Assembly: GCA_015698045.1 (NCBI GenBank)
Contig: BLAL01000228.1
Location: forward strand, 1,043,001 to 1,107,000
Direction: 5' to 3'
Origin: Rhizophagus clarus
Taxonomy: Eukaryota > Glomeromycota > Glomeromycetes > Glomerales > Glomeraceae
DNA: 64,000 nt
The position numbers and the translations under genes were made by a program. The notes beneath the pieces were generated by a model. It saw only the letters and a program-made list of their open reading frames with translations. It did not search any database and had not been told where the DNA came from. Positions within the stretch are counted from its first letter, which is position 1; every line of letters begins with the position of its first letter. Below, in pieces: positions 24,884-33,925 of this stretch.

Positions 24884-25630
24884 TTTTTTTATAAAAAAAA
24901 GAGATAAAAAAAAAAGAGAAAGACTTAAATGTTGATTTACAGCAGCACAAATTCATCATATGAAAATACGTAACGCCAATCTACGAGTATATAGAAGCGA
25001 GTAACGTAAATTGGCTTAGTGAGTAACGTAAAGCTTAATGTAAAGTGAAATTTTTCCATCTTACGTCGAGTGATTTATACAGGATCTTGTGACATGATCA
25101 GCTTTATTTGAATTATTTCTCCCATAATTCTCTTTTTTTCATTTTTTTTTAAAAAAAATCTATTAGTTAATAAAAAAGGTTTAATATTTTTAAAGAACTT
25201 CGTTAAGTGTATATTGTTATTAAGTTGTAACCTATTTTTATTTACAATGAATGCGTTTTTTTTATAAATTTTATAACATTGATTTTAACACTTTAGTTAA
25301 GTAAACAAGACTTGGTGACTAATAAAATCATTTAACAAGTATGAGAATACTCGTGTGTTAATTTTTCTAAATATTGTTTAATATTTGCGAAGGAAATAGA
25401 TGTTTTTTGTTTACTATATTTTATTTTTCGATTTTACAGCGTGGTTTCTGTGCTTTTGCTAAATGAAATAAGCTCAAGAAGTTTAAATGAAGTGGTACAG
25501 AACTACTCAAACATTAATTTTTATTGAAACAGAGTTAATATTAATCACAACATAAGTGCTATAAAGTATATAAAAAAATAAATACGCAAAAATTAAGTGC
25601 TATGAAATGTGAAAACAAAGAGTAGAAAAA
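24884..25630. other. Intergenic, no gene seen
   Basis: AT-rich non-coding DNA. A short tandem theme 'gtaacgtaa(a)' recurs around 24970-25040. Nothing else is supported. Confidence 0.45.
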
Positions 25631-26126
25631 AATTTTATTATAAGAAGAGAGAGGGAAGAGTAATAAGAAAAATAAAAGTAATCAATAAAGAAATATACCA
25701 AATAAAGTTATTAAGGTGAAATGGTACAAAGGAATGATAAGGAAATGATAAAAAATAGCAGTTCAGAGCTGAATTGATAAAAACTGCATGGGATGAACTG
25801 TCATTTGAAGATTAATGATTGAACTATTGGGATATGAAAAAAGTGTTAGGAGTTGATGATTTAAATAAATTTATAATAGAAAATTTATAAAAAGAAAAAT
25901 TAATATGAAAAAAAAAGCGAATAAAAAGTAGATTATAAGTATAAGAAAAGGTAAAGGGTAATAAGAAAAATAAAAAATGTAAAATATTTTAAAAATGTAC
26001 CAAATAAGTTATTAAGGTAAAATGGTACAAAGGAATGATAAGGAATTAATAAAAATAATAGTTCAGAGCCAGGTTGATTAAAACCGCACAGGATGAACTG
26101 TCATTTAAAGATTAATGACTGAACTA
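25630..26126 (+). repeat. Dispersed repeat, two tandem units of about 290 bp
   Basis: The unit with 'ggtacaaaggaatgataagg', then 'gttcagagc', 'ggatgaactgtcattt' and 'agattaatgattgaacta' occurs at about 25640-25850 and again at about 25920-26126. The second unit is interrupted by the MITE at 26127 and resumes at 26692. Two more units lie in the reverse direction at about 42170-42660. The pairwise tandem arrangement is the same at both places, so the two-unit block moved or was duplicated as one piece. Confidence 0.75.
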
Positions 26127-26691
26127 CAGTGGACGAAAAAAGTCTTCAGAATAATTTTTCCAGTCAATATCTAGCCGATAATTGACTTATAACTCATTAA
26201 ATACATATAAGTTTTATATGGAAAACAGGTCTGAAAAATATTTTTGTCTTAATACACAATGTGTGATTTCTTAATAAAAATTCGTGTTATAGTGTCTTTA
26301 ACTTACATTAATCGAAAATTTCATGATTTTTTAAGTTTTTTAATTTAACTTTAATTTTATCATTAATGTGCCATAGGATTTTTAACATTACGCTTTATGA
26401 TTCAACAAACAAAATAAAAAAAAAAAATTATTAAATTTGGCTGGATATTTACCATGAAACTGCTTTTTAAATTTGCTCAATTAGTCAAATTAGCTAACTC
26501 ATTTTTTCCGATGATTTTTTGGGTAACTTATATTTTAATAGACAGATAGCATGTATTCTGTTGCTAATATACTTTTGATATCTAATTTTTCACATCACAA
26601 GGGGTATATCCGCAAATTTTCACATGTTACAAACATTTACTCATTGCACAATAAATGGAAATTTTTTTCCAAAGACTTTTTTCATCCACTG
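26127..26691. mobile_element. Mariner-like MITE with TA target duplication
   Basis: 565 bp bounded by inverted repeats: left CAGTGGACGAAAAAAGTCTT, right the complement with one mismatch (CAGTGGATGAAAAAAGTCTT), with weaker similarity further in. TA flanks both sides (26125-26126, 26692-26693). The insertion splits a repeat unit that is uninterrupted in sister copies (gaacta/ttggg at about 25830 and, reversed, at 42230), so the empty site is visible. There is no transposase coding capacity. TIR style and TA duplication fit the Tc1/mariner superfamily as a non-autonomous member. Confidence 0.85.
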
Positions 26692-27774
26692 TATTAGGGT
26701 ATAAAAAAAGGATAAGGATTTAGGGTATAAACCATGAACATTAAATTTATATAAATAAAAAAGTAATATAATCTGTTATATATATGAAGAGTTAGATTAC
26801 AAGAAGCAAGCAAAAAAATAGGAAGAAAATCAAGTAAGAGAATAGGAACAAATTTTAATAAATTTAAAAGTAAAATTTCAATTATTTGAGAAAAGAAATA
26901 AAATAATACAAAAAGAGGAATAAAAGTAATAAAAAAAGTTAAGAAGGGAAAAAAGAAAAGTTGAAAATCACTGTTTAATTGTGTATAAGAAAAACATTTA
27001 TTGAGAGGAACTTCAGTTAAAGATGAATGTACAAAATTGGGGCAAAGATCAAAAGACATTTTAAAAGATTTAGAAATATTTGTAGAATTTTTTTAAAAAA
27101 AAAAAATAAAAGAAAAGAAAATTACATATATTTATATAATTTTGAAATAAGGCAATTACATATATTTTTTATTACACATATTTACTCTGTATATGAGTCA
27201 TTTATAGTCTAAATCAGTTAGATAATAAATTTGCATATTGACTCAGCTTGTAATTTTAAAATCAATTAATTAGCATTGCACACATATTTACTTTGTATGA
27301 GTCATTTATAGTCTATATCAGTTATATAATAAATTTGTATATTGACTCATTTTATAAGATTGATATGAGATTGATACAAAACTGATATGATGATTTACAA
27401 TCAAAGACAATAGAAAATTCAGGAATTTAATCAAGTAATTATAATCATAATAGTTATGATAATAATCATATGATCTAATTTGATTTCATATTTTGTATCA
27501 CACAAATTCAATATAAATTCAATAAATTCAATACAAATTCAACACAAATTCAACACAAATAACAAATTTTGGGCAGAATTAACTAATTTTTACCAAAATT
27601 TCCAACATAAATTGAACACATTATATATACAGTCACTAGCGTTGCATTAATTAAATTTATGATCTACCAATTAACTCTCAATTAAATGTAAATTAAATGC
27701 AAATTAACATTTAATGCAAAAACGTAACACAAATTTTATGGTCATTATTTACTAACTACGTACATTTATTATTG
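26692..27774. repeat. Spacer with a tandem duplication of about 105 bp
   Basis: The first part completes the interrupted dispersed repeat ('aggataaggatttagg'). At 27175-27250 and 27282-27356 a segment with 'gagtcatttatagtct' and 'ataataaatttg' followed by 'atattgactca' occurs twice in tandem. The region near 27510-27560 is a short 'aattcaacacaa' microsatellite. The long minus frame at 26694-27059 is a phenylalanine/leucine-rich artefact of A/T composition and is not called. Confidence 0.55.
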
Positions 27775-27782
27775 GTCAAGAC

Positions 27783-28174
27783 TAGGGATGGCAATGGTCA
27801 AAGTTATTAACCGGTCATGACCGGTTATGACCGTGACCAATATTGGTCGGTCAAAGGCTTCTGACTGACAGTTTAACTGACCATTTTGACTGACTGTTTG
27901 ACCGACCATTTAACTGACCGTTTAACCAATTGTTAACAAATTGTTAACTGACCATTTAGCTAACCTTATTCCTTTGACATTTCTTTTAATGAATTTAATC
28001 ATTAAAAAAGTTAAATACCATTTTATTTCGCTAATAAAAACACTTTTTAACGTTTTGTCTTGATTAAATTTGTTAAAAAGAAAAAAGTGATCAGTTAAAC
28101 GGTCGGTCAGTCTAAGGCCCTTAACCAGTCATGACCAACTGATAACTGACCATGACTGACCATTGCCATCCCTA
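27783..28174. mobile_element. hAT-like MITE with 8-bp target duplication
   Basis: 392 bp with perfect 18-bp terminal inverted repeats, TAGGGATGGCAATGGTCA at the left and its complement at the right. It is flanked by the perfect 8-bp duplication GTCAAGAC (27775-27782, 28175-28182). TIR start and 8-bp duplication are the hAT superfamily signature. The interior carries many copies of TGACC/GGTCA words (GACCGGT, GACCGTTTAAC, GTCGGTCA), as expected for subterminal transposase-binding repeats. There is no coding capacity, so it is non-autonomous. Perfect termini suggest recent activity. Confidence 0.92.
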
Positions 28175-28390
28175 GTCAAGACGGTTAAGTCTTGCAATCT
28201 AATTTTTTATATGTCTGAGCAAATAACAAGAAATAAAATAAATTAAAATAATTAAATTTACATTTTGGGTAATTTAATTTAATTTAATTATTATTTTTTT
28301 TTTAAACGGCAGTAACAACAACAAACATTATATGAAAAAAAGTATCTAAACTATATAACATCTAAAACTATCACAAATGGTGGAGAGTTA

Positions 28391-30397
28391 TTACCATTCA
28401 AAAGAAAGAACTGCATCTCTAACCTAACGACTATTTGTAACTAAAAGATAAAACATTTTTTGGCCAAGTTCTTCAAGGTGGATTTTGTGAAAAATGTGGT
28501 TAATTATACACAAATGTAAAACATAAATGGTGCAAATCATGTCAAATAAATGAATTAAAGAAAATTCTTTATTTAATTGGAATGGAGATAAAAAAATTAA
28601 TGATTTTATTACAGAGATGCAATCAACCCTATAAAAAATAAGTGTCCAGATAATGTCTGGAAAATTTCCAGAAAAATTATTTAAAATATTGTCTGGAAAT
28701 TTTGGATACTGTGTATCTGGAAATTGTTCTGAAAACACTGCATTTTTGTGATATTAGGAAATTGTCCAGAAATTGTCCAGAAATGTATTTTCATAAAATT
28801 TGCCACAAAAGATGATCAATGGATAGATGATCATTATTATTCCCTAACCTAAAATTTTTATATCATAGATATATAGTATTTTTACCTGCTCTGCAATTTT
28901 AATTAGTACAACAGAAAAGGTTTTGAATGTCAGTTTTGTGCTTTTTGCATTTTTTTACAAAATTAATTTATCCTTTTTTGGAAATAGTATCCAGAATTTG
29001 TCCTGAACTTTTTCATGTTCAGAATTTGTCTATCTGGTTTTTTTACTATGTCCAGAATTTGTCCAGGTTTAACTGTCCAGAATTTGTCCAAAATTTTATA
29101 CCGAACAAATACTGGATGAATTCTGGACAAAGTTAGGACATGTCAAAATTTTAAGTATCAGAAGTGTGTCAGACATGTACCAAAAAAGTGGACATTTTCC
29201 GGACATATCAGATTTATTCTGGACATTTTCCAGACATTTTTGATAACATTTTCCAGACATTTATTTTTATAGGGCAAGAATTGATAAATGGAGTGATATA
29301 GTATTTGAATGGATACCTTATGATCATTTTATTGGTGTCAGAAAGATAGGTGAAGGTGGTTTCGCTATGATATATTCAGCAAAATGGAAAGATGGTCCAT
29401 TAAAGTATATTGTTTATAAAAAGAAATTCAAAAAAGTTTACTTAGCGTTTGGTGTAAATGATTTCGTTTTGAAGGTTTTGATCAGTTTACAAAATTATAT
29501 TGATGGATTCCTTAATGAGGTATAAATTATTTTAAATTTTAACTTATTTTTAAAAAGATAAAAGTATTAAAAGTTTCATATTTCATTTAATAGGTTAAAG
29601 CATATTCAATTTCAACAAATATGTTTGATAGTAATATACTTGCAATATATGAAATAACTCAAAATCTGGTCACCAAAGATTATATTATAATTCTTGATCA
29701 TGCTAAAGGTGGAAGTTTTAATGATTGGATAAAAAATAAAATACATATATTACATAATATTATTGATGGACTTAAAGAAGTTCATGAAAACAAATTGATT
29801 CGTCTGGAAATTTTTTATTTAATTATCCAAAATATAAAAAAGACATTCGTGTTTGTATTTTAGATATGGGAATAATGGGATTATGTGAAGAAGTCAATAA
29901 TGTAGACAAATCAAAAATTTATGAGGTTTTACCTTACATAGCTCCTGACGTATTAAGAGGAAACCCTTATACTCAACAGCTGATATATATAGCTTTGGTA
30001 TGATCATGTATTTTGTTGCAACTTTAAGACAACATTTTTTTAATTGTGGACATGATTTTCACATAACTTTAGATATATGTAATGGAGTTAGACCTGAAAT
30101 AAATGCACCAGATTATTTTGTTGACTTGATGAAAAGGTGTTGGGATTCAAGTCCAGATAATAGACCAAATGCTATTGAAATATATAAATTAATTTCTTCT
30201 TTTAAAAAAATAACCGATTAAAAGAGCCAGAAAAATATAATTTAACAGTTCGTCCACAAAATTATCCTTATATAGATAATCTCTCAAAAAATTATAATTC
30301 TGATTGTATTGACCGTGCAATTGTTGATTGAAATATAGGAATCTTATGTTGTACTTCAGTTGATTTCTTACTAGATTATGATTCTGACCTTAAATAA
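28391..30397 (+). pseudogene. TKL-type protein kinase pseudogene split by a transposon
   Basis: The layout matches the expanded Glomeromycotina kinase family. An N-terminal CxxC...CxxC block (CEKCG, then YTNVKHKWCKSC) lies at 28480-28545, then INELKK, DFITEMQ, the TE insert, and RIDKWSDIVFEWIPYDHF. The glycine loop is RKIGEGGFAMIYSAKWKDGP at about 29340-29400. After an intron (29520-29592) come KAYSISTNMFDSNILAIYEI and the hinge region. The catalytic HRD loop is deleted at about 29803, where ENKLI runs directly into the GNFLFNY region, with a frameshift. The DMG (DFG-equivalent), YIAPDVLRG and, after another one-base loss at about 29980, the C-lobe (CWDSSPDNRPNAIEI) follow. The usual C-terminal SDCID-like tail is near 30300. 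Loss of HRD plus at least three frameshifts makes it dead. Confidence 0.88.
28627..29274. mobile_element. 648-bp TIR element inserted in the kinase coding region
   Basis: It begins CCCTATAAAAAATAAGTGTC and ends with the complement of CCCTATAAAAATAAATGTC. Flanking CAA (28624-28626, 29275-29277) is a 3-bp target duplication. Removing the element and one CAA restores the frame MQ-S-RIDKW across the site, which fixes the borders to the base. The interior is full of GTCCAGAATTTGTCC / TCTGGACA words (at least ten), giving a repetitive plus frame at 28927-29136 that is not a real gene. There is no transposase. The 3-bp duplication would suit PIF/Harbinger or CACTA groups, but the ends do not match the usual consensus, so the superfamily is open. 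Confidence 0.82.
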
Positions 30398-31599
30398 CAG
30401 AGGCTCAGTTTAGGAATTGTATTTTTGTTATTAAGTTTATTAAGTTTATCACAATAAAGTTTTTAAAATTAATTAGTACATAAATGTTAAAATCTGAAAA
30501 TTGGAAAAAATAAAATAAAATAAAATAATGATATAATTGATTGTATTATAAAATCTCAAGAACTTTGATCGAAAATAGTTATCCTTTTTCATTGACAATA
30601 TTTTGTCGATAATTTATTAAAAACTTATTCAAAATTTCTAATTATGATTAATTAATTAGTAAAAATGTATTCGTGAATGTTGATTATGGCGAAGTTTATA
30701 AAAATGTAATGATGACTCCTAAGACGGTTTAATTCAAATGCAGCTTCTAGCATAACTGCAGATTCATATTTATGAATCTCTCTATCTTTACTCTCAAATT
30801 TGGTGATAAAAAACGGATGTTTGCTATCATTATTACTTGTGATAAACTCGATAAGTTAGGAGAAGGATCATACAAGAGTGTAAGTCTCTAATAAAATAAC
30901 CAAATGAAAATATAATGGAAAAGAGTCACAAGAGAAGCGAACAGATCAAGTAGAGGTAAAACCTCTCGATGGTTTTTAGATATTGAAACAAAATTAATTA
31001 AGAACGCTCATACTTGTGAAGTGTTCAGTTATTATGAAATTAATAAGACGTATATGAAAGATATCAAGGGATAGTTAAAAAAGACAAGTGGAAGGGCTTA
31101 AGATCACAATTAAATGAAGCTGATTTTAATGATTTATTAATATTTGATGATAGATTTGAAGCAATAGAATCACAAGAAATTCTCTGAATATATTTGGCTT
31201 TCTGCATCTTATAAATCTCATCCACATTATTTCCATGTTGTTGAAGAACAGCTTTAAGTCAAGATTTTCTATCTGTGGTATCATTTTTTTGATTATAATC
31301 TTCTGATGTGAAGGTTGCTGTGTTGCGTTAACTGATTTCTCATTTCTTGCTTGACATCTTGTTCTATAATTTTTTCTTCAAGACTATAAACAACCATATG
31401 ATTCTAGTCTTCTGGTCAATACTTTTGATTGTTGGAACAAATGTATTATTCACTTTGTTAACTTCAAGAACTTAAGAATAAACACTTAAATTAAAGAAGC
31501 CTTGATTACCATTTATAAATAAAAATACAAACCTTGAACATTCATTCTATTTCTATTCTGGCTAGCGTGTCATATTTTTTTTAAAGTGCAATTCATCAT
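30398..31599. other. Intergenic with faint coding remnants
   Basis: At about 30840-30880 the plus strand reads DKLDKLGEGSYKSV, resembling a kinase glycine-rich loop but ending in a GT-like junction with no downstream kinase. At 30960-31185 frames containing RWFLDIETKLIKNAHTCEVF and KWKGLRSQLNEADFNDLL look like eroded exons. I cannot assign a family. No intact gene. Confidence 0.35.
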
Positions 31600-31735
31600 T
31601 CACCCTTAACATGAATTGCAATTTTTTTTTCTAAGCGAGTTAATAAGTTCCTCAGTAGAAATTTTTATTTGAAAAATGCCATCATATCCATCTCCAGGTA
31701 CAAGGCAGTTGAGATATATATAGGGAATAATTTTG
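31600..31735 (-). pseudogene. Possible Crinkler-type N-terminal remnant
   Basis: The minus strand reads YIYLNCLVPGDGYDGIFQIK followed by ISTEELINSLRKK. This has the LNCLVxGD...F.V.I....V..LK pattern that opens many fungal and oomycete Crinkler (CRN) proteins. There is no start codon immediately before it, and an A-run interrupts the frame after LRKK. No C-terminal CRN domain was found nearby. It could equally be an unrelated ubiquitin-like fragment. Confidence 0.35.
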
Positions 31736-32012
31736 GTATTCAACGAACTATATTGGTAAAAGATGCCTAAAAATTTATTTGAAATAGTTAGAACATGTGT
31801 TATGCTTAAAGAGTACCGCCAAAAACACACTGTTGCTAAGAGCATGACATTTGCTACTACCTACCTGAAACAAATACTTGAATATGTTTCTTGGCGATTT
31901 CTTCCACTTTTCAATAATCTTCTATGTCCATGATCGCAAGTAATTCGTCATCTTCTTGGAAACTAAGTTTCTGAATTTCATCATCTCTATTTTACGGGAT
32001 AGATATTTTCTA

Positions 32013-33923
32013 TGGTGTACCGTTAGGATCAAAAGTTCCAAAATTATGAAAATCGATTTTTGAAATTTCAAAAAAGGAAATTTTTCTTTTATGGTAATTT
32101 TATATTACACAAACTTATAAATAAGGATTTAGTGTAACATTTGTGTAACACAAATTCCCTTTTTGGAAGTTTATGTAATGTAAATCTGAATTTAAAAAGG
32201 AAATTTTCCTTTAAAGGAAATTTCAAAAATCAAAAATTCAATTTTTGAATTTTTGATTTTCAAATTTTGATTTTTCATTTTTCAAATTTTTGAAATTTCA
32301 AAATTTTCAAATTTATTTTCTTATAAGGAAAATTTCCTTTTATGTATAATACTTATTTTCAACATTTAATGGTGTGGCTAAAAAAAACTGAAATTTTTTA
32401 GGGAATACGATAATTAGGTTAAATTATCAATCATTGTCAGTATTGTTAGTAATATTAAAATTAGTGTTCTGAACCTTATCTGTCTGACTCATCTGACCCA
32501 AAGTAATTTTGTCTGTTATTACTGTTATACTAAAAAAAAGCTTATATTACTATTATAAAATATGATAAGAAGTATTTAATAAAAAGTGTTTTGTGATTTT
32601 ACGTTAAAAATGTCAAAACACCTTTTTTTGCATTTAATCTAGCTAATTCACGCAAAAAAAAGTTTAAGATTTGGGTTTATTGGGTTTACTAAAGTAATTA
32701 TAAAAAAAATGTCAAATACATTCTTTGACTTTTTTAATTTAAAAAAAGTATGCTAGAATACTTTTTTTAAACGTTTGATTTTTAAAAGGAAAATGCTAAT
32801 CAGATTTTTTTTAAGCGTTTAAATTCAAAAAATGCTAAAAATGATTTTTTTAAGCGTCTAATTAAAAAGAATGCTAAAAACTTTTTTTTTAAAGCGTTTA
32901 ATTAAAAAACGCTAAATACTTTTTTTTAAAGCGTTTATATTTAAAAAAAAAATGCTAAATATGCGGTTTAACTTTTTTTTAAAGCATTTTTTTTATTTAA
33001 CGTTTTTTTTTTAATTTTTGATCTAAAAAATGTTTTTTTAAGCGTTTAAATTTAAAAAAAATGCTAAAAAATTGTTTATTTTAAGTGTTTAATAAAAAAA
33101 TGTTTTTTTTTAAAGTGTTTGATTAAAAAAACGTTAATCCAATTTTTTTTTTAAAGCGTTTAATATAAAAAAACGCTAAAAAATTGTTTATTTTAAACGT
33201 TTAATAAAAAAATGTTTTTTTTTAAAGCGTTTGACTTTAAAAAAACGTACGCTTAAAAAAACGGTAAAAAGCGTATTTAGCGTTTTTTTTAAGTGTTTGA
33301 ATAAAAAAAATGCTAAACCGATTTTTTTTAAAGCGTTTAATTTAAAAAAAAAAATGCTAAAAAATCATTTTTTTAAGCGTTTAGTTAAAAAAAGCTAAAT
33401 ACGCTTTTTAACTTTTTTTTTTAAGCGTATAATTTAAAAAAAATGCTGAAGACGACTTTTTTAAAGCGTTTAATTAAAAAAAGTTTTTTTTAAAGTGTTT
33501 AAAGGTATTTAATTAAAAACGTTAACCCGTGTTTTAATGTTTTTATTAAATTGGCAAAAAAAACTCAGCTTTTTTTTGCATTAACTACTAAGAAAAAACG
33601 TTTTGGTGTTTTTTCATGAAAACAAAATGCCGAAATATTTCTTTACAAATCATTTAGTGTCAGCATTTGCTTTTTTAACTTCAGGTTAAACGGTCAACCC
33701 GACGAGAATTACTATGTTACATGATTTAAGTAGGTTTGTTAAAAATTTTTTAGCCACACCATTGAATGCTGAGAATAAGCATCATACATAAAAGGAAATT
33801 TTCCTTTAAAGGGAAATTCCCTTATAAGGAAACTTTCCTTTTTCGAACGTTCAAAAAATCAATTTTCAAAATTTCAAAATTGATTTTCATAATTTTGGCA
33901 CTTTTGGCCCAAATGGTACACCG
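32013..33923. mobile_element. 1.9-kb TA-flanked element with palindrome-array core
   Basis: The ends are inverted repeats (left TGGTGTACCGTTAGGATCAA, right the complement of CGGTGTACCATTTGGGCCAA). Both continue for about 75 bases through AAAATTATGAAAATC and are flanked by TA (32011-32012, 33924-33925). A second inverted block lies inside: 'ggtgtggctaaaaaa' at 32371 and its complement at 33748-33762. The left arm has about 230 bp of extra AAGGAAATTT-type repeats. Between the arms lies the palindrome array described separately. No transposase frame exists, so it is non-autonomous; the TA duplication suggests a Tc1/mariner-type or related mobiliser. Confidence 0.8.
32630..33545. repeat. Array of degenerate A/T palindromes
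   Basis: About twenty units, spaced roughly 30-45 bp, each built as (T)n-AAGCGTTTAATTAAAAAAACGCT-like half sites: a poly-T tract, AAAGCGTTT, a short AT centre, then AAAAAACGCTAAA or AAAATGCTAAA. Nearly every unit is self-complementary, so a transcript or single strand could fold into a run of small hairpins. The units are too diverged for a young satellite, yet the GCG core is kept in a background with very little GC. Confidence 0.75.
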
Positions 33924-33925
33924 TA

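Noticed and set aside
26694..27059. 121-codon minus frame rich in Phe and Leu
   Set aside because: The composition follows from A-rich plus strand, and part of it is a dispersed repeat. There is no family resemblance.
28927..29136. Plus frame with repeated CPEFVQN-like words
   Set aside because: It is the translation of GTCCAGAATTTGTCC subterminal repeats of the 648-bp element.
30840..30880. Kinase-like glycine loop DKLDKLGEGSYKSV
   Set aside because: Only about 14 residues with no following kinase motifs, too little to call a kinase remnant with confidence.
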